NCBI GenBank assembly: GCA_022841345.1
Contig: JALHRR010000010.1
Span: 1-64,000 of the forward strand
DNA: 64,000 bases
Origin: Saprospiraceae bacterium
GTDB taxonomy: Bacteria > Bacteroidota > Bacteroidia > Chitinophagales > Saprospiraceae
Direction of reading: 5' to 3'
Below, one piece after another: positions 8,360 through 17,565 of this stretch. The position numbers and the translations under genes were made by a program. How positions within the stretch are numbered: the stretch's first letter is position 1; every line of letters starts with the position of its first letter. The notes under the pieces were generated by a model that was not told the DNA's origin, ran no database searches, and saw only the letters and a list, made by a program, of their open reading frames with translations.

Positions 8360-8616
8360 CTAAAATCTGTTACAGGGCGACTAATAACTGCAGCTGCAAG
8401 ATACATAGTAATCTCAGGCAAAAATTTGGCATTTAATAAAGCTTCAGCCACCTTTTCATCTCCATAGTATCTCCTGCAATTTCGGATATCCGGAACATCT
8501 CCTCTTTCAAAAACCCGCTCGATCACAAAATTTGCTTTTGCATCGTAATCGAGATTTTCAAAATCCACATCCCAGAAAATCCGCTTGTGAAATATCGGTT
8601 TTGCCTTTTCCTCCAT
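8314..8616 (-). CDS. DUF6922-like protein, putative antitoxin partner
   Basis: 100 residues. HKRIFWDVDFENLDYDAK near the start, FVIERVFERGD and the RNCRRYYGDEKV helix match the small protein usually encoded just before AbiEii-type genes in Bacteroidota. The last 46 nt overlap the toxin reading frame. It is inferred to be the antitoxin or specificity partner; no DNA-binding motif is obvious beyond the short helices. The ATG is the only reasonable start. Confidence 0.7.
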   Translation of the reverse strand: MEEKAKPIFHKRIFWDVDFENLDYDAKANFVIERVFERGDVPDIRNCRRYYGDEKVAEALLNAKFLPEITMYLAAAVISRPVTDFRCYTLRQSNPTLFPY

Positions 8617-9396
8617 ACTTCAAAGTTATGCTATTAATTTTAATTACGATTTACACCCGTTTTATTTTCATTAATTTTCAACATAAGGCACAGTTATGAT
8701 TAACGCAAGGTAAAGAACCAAATCCAATAAGTCAAAGTGGAATCTCTACGTTGCTAAGAGTAGGTTCCCACCTTGTAGAATAAGACGTAAAAAATGGTTT
8801 TGAGTATGAACGAGCTAAAAAGGTACTAAATGTACCTTTTTAGTGAAGTGAACCGAACATCAAACGAGCTCAGTCGAGTGCAGATGTGAGGCTACTTAAA
8901 ATCATGAATGTAAAGAGAAAGCTACGATAAAGCAGAAATCCAATAATCCGACCGGTACTGTGTGAGCAATCAGAGAGGCCATGCAGATATAGAGATGACC
9001 TGTGAGCAATAAGCAGGAACATAAAATGCCACGGCGAGTTTAGCGGGCATAGCATGAGTGACGCGGAAAGGTGCTAAATGCACCTTTCAAGGAAGCGAAC
9101 CGAACCCCAAAGTGAGCTCAGTCGAACGCAGGGGTGAGGCTTGCTGAATCTCTCAAGAATGGAAACTACACAGTGGGCGGCTTTTTTTTGTTCTTTTTTT
9201 TGGCTGTAGAAAAAAAAGAAAAGCCCCCCCCAAAGCTTTGGGGATGAGGCGAATTAGAAGTTGTGAATTCTAATAAAATTCAGTTAGAAGTACAAGACAC
9301 ATTATTTTGATAGGAGAAATACACATCATAACATAGCTAAACACAATTCTCCCATTAGAAATTTCGTACATCCATACAAGAAATACTAAATTCACT
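8617..9396. repeat. Dispersed structured element, copy 2 (with two stem-1 units)
   Basis: Non-coding. It has two stem-1 units: CTAAAAAGGTAC-TAAAT-GTACCTTTTTAG (8815-8843, 12 bp perfect) and GAAAGGTGC-TAAAT-GCACCTTTC (9066-9088). Each is followed by GAACCGA and a co-varying stem 2 (ACATC/GATGT, then ACCCC/GGGGT). The middle block GGTACTGTGTGAGC...GGCGAGTTTAGCGGGCATAGC is at about 8960-9050. Stem 3 is TTCTTTTTTTT/AAAAAAAAGAA near 9191-9221. The tail has CCCCAAAGCTTTGGGG (9228-9243) where other copies have ACCGGCTTGAGG. The last 100 bp before the ThuA gene show nothing recognisable. Confidence 0.75.
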
Positions 9397-10170
9397 ATGA
9401 AATCTTCCACCTCAAAGTTCAAGTTCATGCAAGTGATTGCCTCATATATCTGCCTGCTTCCCATTTTACTCATGGTCAATTGCAAACAGGAACCTGATAT
9501 GGAGCCCCATCCTGTAGTTATTCCAAACGTTCTTGTTTTTTCCAAAACAGCTGGATTCAGACATGCATCCATTCCTGAAGGTGTCAAAATGTTTAAAGAG
9601 ATGGCAGCAGATAGCAGCATGACTATCGTTCACTCGGAAGATGCAGCCATATTCAACCATCATTCTCTTTCTGAATTTGATATTGTCGTATTTCTAAGTA
9701 CCACCGGAACTATCCTTGATGCAGGACAGAAAACGACTTTCCAGCAATACATGGAGTCCGGAGGAAAATTCCTGGGCATTCACTCGGCAACTGATACCGA
9801 ATATGACTGGCCATGGTTTGGCGAAATGGTAGGTGCTAGATTCAATGGCCATCCTCACATCCAGGAAGCAAGGCTTGAAACCACCAACAGACAACACCCC
9901 GCCATCATGGGTATGCCTGCAGTATGGAACCACACAGATGAATATTATAATTTCAGAGATTTACAAGGGGACAATATTACATTGGTGACAGTGGATGAAT
10001 CCACCTATGAAGGCGGAACCAACGGAGATTTTCACCCAATCTCCTGGGCCAAACCTGTCAAGGAAGGCAAAATGTTTTACACAGCTCTCGGACATACCGA
10101 TGAATCATTTTCTGACCCCATATTCAGACAACATATCAAAACAGGGCTCACCTGGTTGCTTAGTAAATAG
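9397..10170 (+). CDS. ThuA-domain lipoprotein
   Basis: 257 residues. The N-terminus has a hydrophobic stretch ending LLMVNC near residue 29, a plausible lipobox, so the protein is probably membrane-anchored. The rest is a ThuA (trehalose-utilisation type, class I glutamine amidotransferase-like) domain: VLVFSKTAGFRHASI near 44-58, DIVVFLSTTG, GGKFLGIHSATDTEYDWPWF near 126-145, GHPHI, and GKMFYTALGHTDESF near 227-241. ThuA homologues are associated with carbohydrate or glycoside turnover; the exact reaction is not known. A weak hairpin follows the stop. Confidence 0.9.
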   Translation: MKSSTSKFKFMQVIASYICLLPILLMVNCKQEPDMEPHPVVIPNVLVFSKTAGFRHASIPEGVKMFKEMAADSSMTIVHSEDAAIFNHHSLSEFDIVVFLSTTGTILDAGQKTTFQQYMESGGKFLGIHSATDTEYDWPWFGEMVGARFNGHPHIQEARLETTNRQHPAIMGMPAVWNHTDEYYNFRDLQGDNITLVTVDESTYEGGTNGDFHPISWAKPVKEGKMFYTALGHTDESFSDPIFRQHIKTGLTWLLSK

Positions 10171-10196
10171 TAATTAGAGATGCTTCTCTTGCCATT

Positions 10197-10230
10197 AACC
10201 GAATTCAGCATTTGATAACATTTCGGTTTT
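10197..10230 (+). terminator. Possible weak terminator after the ThuA gene
   Basis: AACCGAA (10197-10203) pairs with TTCGGTT (10222-10228), followed by TTG. The stem is only 7 bp and the T-run short. Confidence 0.4.
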
Positions 10231-10295
10231 GTCATTGTTATAAATTCCAGCACTTTACTTTTTTACTTTTCGCTAGCTTACTAATTCCTATTTCT

Positions 10296-10303
10296 TACAT
10301 TTG
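10296..10303 (+). promoter_or_regulatory. -7 box of the GNAT-nitrilase gene
   Basis: TACATTTG matches TAnnTTTG. It overlaps an in-frame TTG at 10301, which argues that translation starts at the later ATG at 10331. Confidence 0.6.
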
Positions 10304-10330
10304 CCCGATCAGGAAAAAAATCTGCATTCC

Positions 10331-11854
10331 ATGAATGAAACTGTTGAAAAAATTGAATTGCGCAATCTGCGTATGGATGACTATGCCGAATTGAAGACTA
10401 TCATGACAGCTGCATATGCTATGTGGCCGGGAGCATATTGGAAAGAGCATCATATTCAGAAACTGATCGATGTTTTTCCGCAGGGTCAAATTGCATTGAC
10501 TGTTAATGATGTGGTTGTCGGCTGTGCGCTAACTATTATGGTAGACTACAGTAAATTTGGCGACGAACACACTTATAAGCAGGTTACAGGAAATTATACT
10601 TTTAGTACACATTCCAATTCAGGAGATGTATTATATGGAGTTGAAGTTTTTATCAGACCTGAATACAGAGGAATGCGTATGGGACGCAGATTGTATGATG
10701 CGAGAAAAGAACTTTGTGAAGCACTAAATCTGAAAGCAATTGTTTTCGGGGGTAGAATTCCAAAATACCATGAGTATGCTGAGGAATTTTCACCAAAAGA
10801 ATATATTTCAAGAGTACGGGGTAAAGAAATCTACGATCCGGTACTAACTTTCCAGCTGGCCAATGATTTTCACGTGAAGAAAATTCTCACAGATTATCTT
10901 CCGGGAGATAAGGAATCCAAGGATTATGCTGTATTGATGCAGTGGGACAATATCTACCATACAAAAACGACTAACAACATCAATCGCAAAAAGACCTTTG
11001 TCCGGCTTGGATTGATTCAATGGCAGATGAGGTTATATAAATCCTTCGAAGATGTTATCGAACAAGTAGAATTTTTTGTAGATGCTGTTTCAGCATACAA
11101 GACTGACTTTGCATTATTCCCGGAATTTTTCAATGCACCACTTATGGCAGCATATAATGACCTCAGCGAGTCAAATGCAATCAGAGAATTAGCTCAATAC
11201 ACTCAGGCATTTAAAGAAAAATTTTCTGAACTGGCTGTAGCATATAATACCAATATTATCACCGGAAGTATGCCGGAATTAATAGGAAATGACTTGTACA
11301 ATGTTGGCTTTCTCTGCCGCAGGGACGGTACTGTCGATAAATTTGTAAAAATACACGTAACTCCTGATGAGTCCAGAGCCTGGGGCCTTAAAGGTGGAAA
11401 TGAAATCCAAACCTACGACACAGATTGTGGTAAAATTGGAATTCTGATTTGTTATGATGTTGAATTTCCTGAACTAAGCCGATTATTAGCTGATGAAGGT
11501 ATGCAGATACTTTTTGTGCCATTCCTTACCGATACACAGAACGGTTATTCCCGGGTCCGCCACTGTGCTCAGGCAAGAGCAATAGAAAATGAATGCTATG
11601 TTGCGATTGCAGGATCAGTTGGTAATTTACCTAAAGTACACAATATGGACATTCAATACGCCCGGTCTGTGGTCTTTACTCCATGTGATTTTGCTTTTCC
11701 AACAGATGGGGTGAAATCTGAAGCAACGCCCAATACAGAGATGATTGTGATTGCTGATGTGGATTTGGATGATTTAAAAGATCTGCATGAGTTTGGATCA
11801 GTACGTAATCTCAAAGACAGAAGATCAGATGTATATAAAGTTGTGAGGCAGTAA
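10331..11854 (+). CDS. GNAT acetyltransferase / carbon-nitrogen hydrolase fusion
   Basis: 507 residues from the ATG at 10331. An upstream in-frame TTG at 10301 overlaps a promoter box and is less likely. Residues about 1-210 are a GNAT domain with the acetyl-CoA loop VFIRPEYRGMRMGRRL. Residues about 225-507 are a nitrilase-superfamily domain with the E-K-C triad visible: Glu in FALFPEFF, Lys in DKFVKIHV and Cys in IGILICYDVEFPE. This fusion is a known, conserved architecture in Bacteroidota and others. It probably acts on an amide or nitrile and an amine, but the substrate is unestablished. Confidence 0.9.
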   Translation: MNETVEKIELRNLRMDDYAELKTIMTAAYAMWPGAYWKEHHIQKLIDVFPQGQIALTVNDVVVGCALTIMVDYSKFGDEHTYKQVTGNYTFSTHSNSGDVLYGVEVFIRPEYRGMRMGRRLYDARKELCEALNLKAIVFGGRIPKYHEYAEEFSPKEYISRVRGKEIYDPVLTFQLANDFHVKKILTDYLPGDKESKDYAVLMQWDNIYHTKTTNNINRKKTFVRLGLIQWQMRLYKSFEDVIEQVEFFVDAVSAYKTDFALFPEFFNAPLMAAYNDLSESNAIRELAQYTQAFKEKFSELAVAYNTNIITGSMPELIGNDLYNVGFLCRRDGTVDKFVKIHVTPDESRAWGLKGGNEIQTYDTDCGKIGILICYDVEFPELSRLLADEGMQILFVPFLTDTQNGYSRVRHCAQARAIENECYVAIAGSVGNLPKVHNMDIQYARSVVFTPCDFAFPTDGVKSEATPNTEMIVIADVDLDDLKDLHEFGSVRNLKDRRSDVYKVVRQ

Positions 11855-12640
11855 ATGTGGAACCAGCGAAAATAAGTATTTGCTGGTGCTGAAATCCAAA
11901 ACATACAAAGAATGCGTAATATTAGTTTTACGAATAACAAATCAATTACATGAGAGCTGTCGCATTCTATACATACAACGATAATTATATCCTTTCTAAC
12001 AATCCAATTAAAGGTTTCCAGGGAAAGAACTGCAAAAGCAGGCTCCCTTTCAAAATTAAAAGAAAGTTTCCTGCTTCCATTGAACGGAGAAACTCATCGA
12101 ATTCAAAGAAGACTTCAGAAAAATTTAAATATAAAAACCCTGAGCTCTTTGATATTTCGAAGGGATCCGATCCAATTGAAGATTGCATTTTCTATTATGC
12201 AAATGGTATTATTCAGATGGCAACTTTGCCCAAATCAGCAAACTAATCGTGGAGGGAAATAATTTTTCAAAGACACACACCTTAGTTGCACACAAGCTCC
12301 TAATGCCGTTTAATGAAATGGATTTGCCACACCAACGTTGACAGATTGAATATATACTCTCACAGAAGAAAAATCATTCCGTGAATCAGACTGATTACAT
12401 GATGCATCTTCATGCATACCACTCATTTCCGTGATACTCAAACTCCGAATGGAGTTTAACATAAATAACCCCGGCGCAAGCAGAGTACAGCCCGGGGTAC
12501 CAAATCTAAACCTAACGAACTCCGAAGGTGTTCAACTAAACAGTCCACCCACTCAAAAGGTGCAAAATCTATAAGACAAGCAGAAAGGTCCTTTCACTCC
12601 CCGCTTGCAACCTTTTCCCATTTCAGTCCATAATATTCCC
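11855..12640. other. Spacer with REP-like repeat; one doubtful ORF
   Basis: An open frame of 98 codons (11950-12246, plus strand; Lys/Asn-rich, no recognisable domain, no promoter seen) is probably chance. From 12441 to 12535 there is a REP-like unit: AACTCCGAATGGAGTT, ATAAATAACCCCGG...CCCGGGGT, then GAACTCCGAAGGTGTTCAA. The same words are found near 15.4-15.7 and 36.1-37.1 kb. Confidence 0.5.
12441..12535. repeat. REP-like palindromic unit
   Basis: AACTCC-GAAT-GGAGTT is a small hairpin. It is followed by AACCCCGG...CCCGGGGT and by GAACTCCGAAGGTGTTCAA, words shared with the large repeats at 36.1-36.8 kb. REP elements of this kind are often moved by RAYT (Y1) transposases, but none is encoded in the window. 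Confidence 0.6.
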
Positions 12641-12648
12641 TATTTTTG
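12641..12648 (+). promoter_or_regulatory. -7 box of valS
   Basis: TATTTTTG matches TAnnTTTG and lies 20 nt before the valS ATG. Confidence 0.55.
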
Positions 12649-12668
12649 CGCCTCAAAACAGATTTCAA

Positions 12669-15383
12669 ATGGAGTTGGATGCAAGATATAGCCCTCATGA
12701 CATTGAGGAAAAATGGTATAAATACTGGCTGGAAAACAAATATTTCAAATCAGTTCCGGATGAAAGAGAGCCATTTACGATTCTGATTCCTCCGCCCAAT
12801 GTGACAGGTGTACTGCACATGGGACACATGCTTAATAATACTATTCAGGATGTGCTCATCCGGCATGCCCGCGTGAATGGCAAAAATGCCTGTTGGGTGC
12901 CGGGTACGGACCATGCATCCATTGCCACAGAAGCTAAGGTTGTAGGCTTACTTCGTGAAAAAGGACTTAATAAATATGACATCGGCCGCGATGCATTTCT
13001 GGATTATGCATTCGAGTGGAAAGAAAAATACGGCGGAATTATCCTTGGGCAATTGCAAAAACTAGGCGCATCCTGTGACTGGGACCGCACAAGATTCACT
13101 ATGGAGCCTTCGCTTTCCAAAGCCGTCACCAAAGTTTTCGTCGACCTGCATAAGAAAGGTAAACTATATCGTGGCCTTCGCATGACTAACTGGGATCCGG
13201 AAGCAAAAACAGTGCTTTCGGGCGAAGAGGTAATCTATAAAGAAGAACAAGCTCAATTATTTCATATTTTCTATTCCCTTGTCGGAGATCCTGAACAGGG
13301 AATTACAATTGCCACCCAGCGACCTGAGACGATCATGGCCGATGTGGCTATTGCTGTTCATCCTGACGATCCGAGATACCAAAGCTGGGTCGGAAAGCAG
13401 GTTTTAATACCTTTGATTAACAAAGCCATTCCTATCATTGCTGACACTTATGTGGATATTGAATTTGGAACAGGTGCATTGAAAATTACTCCGGCACATG
13501 ATCAAAACGACAATGAAGTCGGCCAAAGACATGGATTGCCTGTTGTAGATATTCTGGATGAAAGCGGCAAACTCAATGCAGACGCTCAAATTCTTATAGG
13601 AGAAGACAGATTCGAGGCACGCAAAAAAATCAAGACCCTCCTGAAGGATGCAGGAAATTTGGTCAAAATTGAAGATTATCGCACGAATATCGGCCGTTCT
13701 GAAAGAACAAATGCTGTTGTCGAACCAAGACTCACTAAGCAATGGTTTCTTGACATGAAGTCATTTGCCGCTACGGCTTTATCCGCGGTGAAGTCCGGGG
13801 AGGTAAGATTCTTCCCGGAGAATATGTGGAATATGTACACTTCCTGGCTCAATGAAGAAAATATAAGAGATTGGTGTATTAGCCGTCAACTTTGGTGGGG
13901 ACAAAGAATTCCGGCATGGTATTACACTGACATTCTGGGCAATGATCACACATTCGTTGCAGAAACGGCTGAAGAAGCGCTGGAAATTGCAAAGGAAGCT
14001 CTGCAACTTCAGGGATTGCAGCTCTCAGATCTTAAGCAGGACCAGGATGTAGTGGATACATGGTTTTCATCCTGGTTGTGGCCGATTTCAGTTTTTGATG
14101 GCTTTGAGCATCAGGAGGAATTAAAATATTATTATCCAACCAATGTACTGGTGACAGGTTGGGATATCATGTTTTTTTGGGTGGCACGTATGATCATGGC
14201 GGGCTATGAATGGTCCTATGGCTTGCTCGGTCCTGAATTATCTGCGTCAAAAGGCAAACAGCCATTCCATGATGTGTACTTCACCGGAATGGTGCGGGAT
14301 AATAAGCGCAGAAAAATGAGCAAATCACTCGGCAATTCGCCGGATGCTTTGTCGCTCATTGAAACATATGGCGCAGATGGAGTTCGTTTCGGAATTTTGT
14401 CTTCTGCAGCAGCTGGAAATGATATTATTTTTGATGCGCCATTTGATCCGGCCACCGGCCAAATCAAAAATGAAAGCAAACTCTGCGAACAAGGCCGGAA
14501 TTTCTGTAATAAAATCTGGAATGCATTCAGATTGATTCAGGGATGGAATGAAGATGCAAACCTTGTTCAGTCTGATTCAGATCTTGCTGCCCAGTCATGG
14601 ATGGACAACAGAATCAGAGAAATCGCAGTTCAACTGGAGAATCTGTACAAACAATATCGGCTGTCCGAAGCCATCATGGAATTGTACAAATTGATATGGG
14701 ACGATTACTGTTCATGGTACCTGGAAATGATCAAGCCTGCATACGGCAGCCCGATTCACCCCGAGACCAAAGCAACTGCACTGAGAAATCTGGAAACACT
14801 GATGCAATATCTGCATCCTTTCATGCCATTTATCACTGAAGAAATCTGGCAACAAATTCAGAAAAGAGAGATCAATGAAGCCTTATGTGTATTTCCCTAT
14901 CCACAACCGGAAACTGCTGATCCGAAATTATCCAAAGACATGCAAATTGTCCTGGATATCATCAGTCAGGTGAGGAATCTGCGCAGCAGTCGTGGCCTGA
15001 GTCCTAAAGAGCCTTTGCAGTTGAGCATTAACTCTTCTCAACCGGACTTATATGCTAAGTACGGAAGTTTAATCATCAAACTGGGTTACCTGGATAGCCT
15101 TAATTTATCAGCTGAAAAGCCTGACAGCAGTGTCACCTTCCTGGTTCATACAGAAGAATGTCATGTTGTACTGCAGACTACCATCAATCCGGAAGAAGAA
15201 CGTGCCAAGCTCACTGAAGAACTGCAATACTTTGAAGGATTCCTTGAATCTGTCAATAAAAAACTGAGCAACGAGCGCTTTGTTCAAAACGCCAAACCAG
15301 AGATCGTCGCCAATGAGCAAAAGAAGAAAGCCGACGCGGAGTTAAAGATCAAAGCCATCAAAGAGAATTTATCGAATTTGTAA
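12669..15383 (+). CDS. valS: Valyl-tRNA synthetase
   Basis: 904-residue class I aminoacyl-tRNA synthetase that charges tRNA-Val. The HIGH-type motif is HMGH at residues 50-53 after PPPNVTGVL. The editing (CP1) domain is between about 190 and 340, with TQRPETIMADVA near 217-228. KMSKSLGNSPDAL lies near 548-560. GWDIMFFWVARMIM is typical of ValRS. The C-terminal anticodon-binding region is followed by a coiled-coil arm (about 835-904) rich in Lys/Glu. Length is normal. A -7 box lies 20 nt upstream, and REP-like hairpins follow the stop. Confidence 0.97.
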   Translation: MELDARYSPHDIEEKWYKYWLENKYFKSVPDEREPFTILIPPPNVTGVLHMGHMLNNTIQDVLIRHARVNGKNACWVPGTDHASIATEAKVVGLLREKGLNKYDIGRDAFLDYAFEWKEKYGGIILGQLQKLGASCDWDRTRFTMEPSLSKAVTKVFVDLHKKGKLYRGLRMTNWDPEAKTVLSGEEVIYKEEQAQLFHIFYSLVGDPEQGITIATQRPETIMADVAIAVHPDDPRYQSWVGKQVLIPLINKAIPIIADTYVDIEFGTGALKITPAHDQNDNEVGQRHGLPVVDILDESGKLNADAQILIGEDRFEARKKIKTLLKDAGNLVKIEDYRTNIGRSERTNAVVEPRLTKQWFLDMKSFAATALSAVKSGEVRFFPENMWNMYTSWLNEENIRDWCISRQLWWGQRIPAWYYTDILGNDHTFVAETAEEALEIAKEALQLQGLQLSDLKQDQDVVDTWFSSWLWPISVFDGFEHQEELKYYYPTNVLVTGWDIMFFWVARMIMAGYEWSYGLLGPELSASKGKQPFHDVYFTGMVRDNKRRKMSKSLGNSPDALSLIETYGADGVRFGILSSAAAGNDIIFDAPFDPATGQIKNESKLCEQGRNFCNKIWNAFRLIQGWNEDANLVQSDSDLAAQSWMDNRIREIAVQLENLYKQYRLSEAIMELYKLIWDDYCSWYLEMIKPAYGSPIHPETKATALRNLETLMQYLHPFMPFITEEIWQQIQKREINEALCVFPYPQPETADPKLSKDMQIVLDIISQVRNLRSSRGLSPKEPLQLSINSSQPDLYAKYGSLIIKLGYLDSLNLSAEKPDSSVTFLVHTEECHVVLQTTINPEEERAKLTEELQYFEGFLESVNKKLSNERFVQNAKPEIVANEQKKKADAELKIKAIKENLSNL

Positions 15384-15746
15384 ATTACAAATTCAGGAAA
15401 AAAATGTAGTAACCCCGAACGGGGTGCACCAAAGAGTAGTCCCCGGATCACATCCGGGGGTAAACAAAATTGAAGAAATAGTTTTGGCGAGATTTTTGCG
15501 CCTTGGCAAAAATTATGACAAAACCAATCCCATAACTCTGGAACAAATAAAAATTACTAAATCGTTTTAATTGAATTATTTAGTTTGAAATTGCTTCGAA
15601 AGCTGACAATAGTTGTAAATACCCCGAAGGGCTTACATATAAATAACCCGGGGTGAAACCCCGGGATTAAAAACTAATAACTCGTTTTGTCACGATTTTT
15701 GCTTCTGGTAAAAATCGTGACAAAACCACCCCATTTTAACGAGAGA
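15384..15746. repeat. REP-like hairpins and paired long hairpins between valS and rnh
   Basis: No gene. GC hairpins ACCCCG-AA-CGGGGT (15412-15425), CCCCGGAT/ATCCGGGG (15441-15459) and CCCGGGGT/ACCCCGGG (15647-15665) belong to the REP-like family. Two AT-rich hairpins of related sequence bracket the region: an imperfect one at about 15482-15525 and a perfect one at 15684-15726. Confidence 0.65.
15684..15726. repeat. 17-bp perfect hairpin upstream of rnh
   Basis: GTTTTGTCACGATTTTT (15684-15700) pairs perfectly with AAAAATCGTGACAAAAC (15710-15726) around a 9-nt loop. A degenerate relative, GTTTTGGCGAGATTTTT...AAAAATTATGACAAAAC, lies at about 15482-15525. Confidence 0.8.
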
Positions 15747-16391
15747 ATGAGCAAAAACAAACCCAAATATTACGTAGTCTGGGTCGGCGCCAAACCCGGC
15801 ATCTATCTCACCTGGGAGGATTGCAAAAAGCAAATCCACGGATATCCTCAGGCAAAGTACAAGTCCTTTGATTCCAGACCAGCCGCGGAAGCCGCTTTCA
15901 AGGGAGGTCCCCCAGCCTACTCTCCATCTAATTCAGGTTTAAAAAAGGCGAGCACCCAAAAACCTTCGGGTACATCTACCGGCATCATCAAACAAAGCCT
16001 CAGTGTAGATGCAGCCTGCAGCGGAAATCCGGGAGATATGGAATATCGTGGAGTGGACACTGCTAGCGGAAAAGAATACTTCAGAGTGGGACCTCTAAAA
16101 GACGGGACGAATAATATCGGAGAGTTCCTTGCTATCGTTCATGCACTGGCATTCTTAAAAAATAAAAATCTACCCAATTACCCCATATATACCGATTCCA
16201 AAACAGCTATTGGTTGGGTCCAGAAGGGCAAATGCAATACTAAACTGGAACATACCGGAAGAAATGACGCCATTTTCGAACTCATCCAGCGTGCAGAACA
16301 ATGGCTTTCACAGAATAAAGTGACGAACCCAATTCACAAGTGGGAAACTAAGTATTGGGGCGAGATTCCGGCAGATTTTGGAAGGAAGTAA
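15747..16391 (+). CDS. rnhA: Ribonuclease H with N-terminal viroplasmin-like domain
   Basis: 214 residues from the ATG at 15747. An in-frame TTG at 15687 would add 20 residues encoded inside a long hairpin and is rejected. Residues 1-50 form a caulimovirus viroplasmin/RNase H1 hybrid-binding domain: KYYVVWVGAKPGIYLTWEDC, then the conserved YKSFDSRPAAEAAF. A linker of about 35 Ser/Gly/Lys-rich residues leads to the RNase H domain; LSVDAACSGNPGDMEYRG gives the first acidic residue, GTNNIGEFLAIVHAL the second and IYTDSKTAIGWV the third. It degrades RNA in RNA-DNA hybrids. Confidence 0.9.
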   Translation: MSKNKPKYYVVWVGAKPGIYLTWEDCKKQIHGYPQAKYKSFDSRPAAEAAFKGGPPAYSPSNSGLKKASTQKPSGTSTGIIKQSLSVDAACSGNPGDMEYRGVDTASGKEYFRVGPLKDGTNNIGEFLAIVHALAFLKNKNLPNYPIYTDSKTAIGWVQKGKCNTKLEHTGRNDAIFELIQRAEQWLSQNKVTNPIHKWETKYWGEIPADFGRK

Positions 16392-16952
16392 ATAGCTTTG
16401 GCGGACCACACAGAAATTGTGTGAAACTAAAAGGGTATAGAATTGATTAATGCAATTACTTAAATTGCTTGAATAATCACATGGCTAATCTTATTTTACT
16501 TCAGCGTGCTTTACAATCTTCTTGTACTTTTGGCTTGATCCAAAAGAGTACCAAAAAATCAAGGCTCATTCTATTAAGGTAATGTAGAGTAGCCTCGCAG
16601 CGGCGTTCGGCGGGGCTCTCTTGCGGCTCGGTTCGCTTCCTTGCAAAGTACGTTTAGTACTTTCCTGCGTCGCTCATACTCCGCGCATGCAAAGCCGCTC
16701 GCTTTCATAATGTTAACTTTAAAAGAAAGTATGGATTCTAAATTTATTTTGAAGAACAACTGAGGCTAATTCTTTTGCTCGACTTCTGTGCCTGCTTGCT
16801 TTTCGTCAAATTCAGCCTGACAGCTGTGTTTCGAGCAGCTTGAAAAGCTACGGAAATTTTAAAAGGCCGAATAAAACAGCCTCGAGTATAGAAGAATTGT
16901 TCTTTCACAAATATTGGTTTTCTTACTTTAGTCAATATTTATAAGGAATTCC
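16392..16952. repeat. Dispersed structured element, minus-strand partial copy
   Basis: Non-coding. Read on the minus strand it has stem 1 AAAGTAC-TAAAC-GTACTTT (16645-16663), GCGAACCGA, a GC-rich version of stem 2, and GAGGCTACTC. The stem-3 equivalent TACTTTTGG/CCAAAAGAGTA is near 16524-16550. A second shared block, 16765-16880 (CTCGACTTCTGTGCCTGCTTG ... CTACGGAAATTTTAAAAGGCCG ... AACAGCC), recurs at about 35978-36090. Confidence 0.65.
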
Positions 16953-17507
16953 CTACCCCACAAACTTCATACGGTAATCCACCTCCACTTGTCCCTTACG
17001 GATGGCCTCCAGTTTTCTTTTTATTAATTGCTTTTTGAGCGGCTTCAATTTTTCAATGAAAAGTAGCCCTTCAATATGGTCATATTCGTGCTGAATGACT
17101 CTTGCATTCAGACCTTCATAGGTTTCAATATGCTCCACAAACTGTTCATCCAGGTACTTGATATGCACGATTTCAGGTCTGTCTACATCACCCCGGATCT
17201 GAGGTATACTCAAGCAACCTTCTTCATAAGGCTTGACTTCTCCTGTTTCTTCGATTTTGACAGGATTGATGAAGACCTTTTTGATTCCCTTTTCCTTTTC
17301 TCCTTCCTCCATTACCTGTATGGTATCCACGACAAACAAACGAATAGACAATCCTATCTGAGGAGCCGCTAGTCCCACACCATGAGCATGGTACATGGTT
17401 TCATACATATTGCTGATCAGCAAAGATAAGTCAGGATATTCAGCATCTATTTCCGATGCTTTCTTCTTCAATACTGGTTGGCCAAAGGCAAAAATCGGTA
17501 GAATCAT
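16953..17507 (-). CDS. def: Peptide deformylase
   Basis: 184 residues from the ATG at 17507 (MILPIFAFGQPVL, the usual Bacteroidota N-terminus). A TTG five codons earlier is less likely because the -7 box at 17534-17541 leaves almost no leader for it. All three metalloprotease motifs are present: GVGLAAPQ near 43-50, EGCLSIP near 96-102 with the metal Cys, and QHEYDH near 139-144 with two metal His and the catalytic Glu. It removes the formyl group from nascent proteins. It is last in a minus-strand run behind ruvX but has its own promoter box. Confidence 0.95.
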   Translation of the reverse strand: MILPIFAFGQPVLKKKASEIDAEYPDLSLLISNMYETMYHAHGVGLAAPQIGLSIRLFVVDTIQVMEEGEKEKGIKKVFINPVKIEETGEVKPYEEGCLSIPQIRGDVDRPEIVHIKYLDEQFVEHIETYEGLNARVIQHEYDHIEGLLFIEKLKPLKKQLIKRKLEAIRKGQVEVDYRMKFVG

Positions 17508-17533
17508 GTCTGATTTTTTCAAAAAAATGATGG

Positions 17534-17541
17534 CAAAGATA
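17534..17541 (-). promoter_or_regulatory. -7 box of def
   Basis: TATCTTTG on the minus strand matches TAnnTTTG and lies 26 nt before the def ATG at 17507. Confidence 0.6.
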
Positions 17542-17565
17542 CATTTCAGGAATAAATTAACCTAT

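Noticed and set aside
10301-10330. TTG start ten codons upstream of the GNAT-nitrilase ATG
   Set aside because: The TTG overlaps a TAnnTTTG promoter box; the ATG at 10331 is preferred.
11950-12246. 98-codon plus-strand frame between the GNAT-nitrilase gene and valS
   Set aside because: Lys/Asn-rich with no recognisable domain, no promoter box seen, and a comparable open frame on the other strand. Could be a decayed gene but I cannot support it.
15687-15746. TTG start 20 codons upstream for RNase H
   Set aside because: The extension would be encoded in a perfect hairpin and adds nothing conserved before MSKNKPKYYVVWVG.
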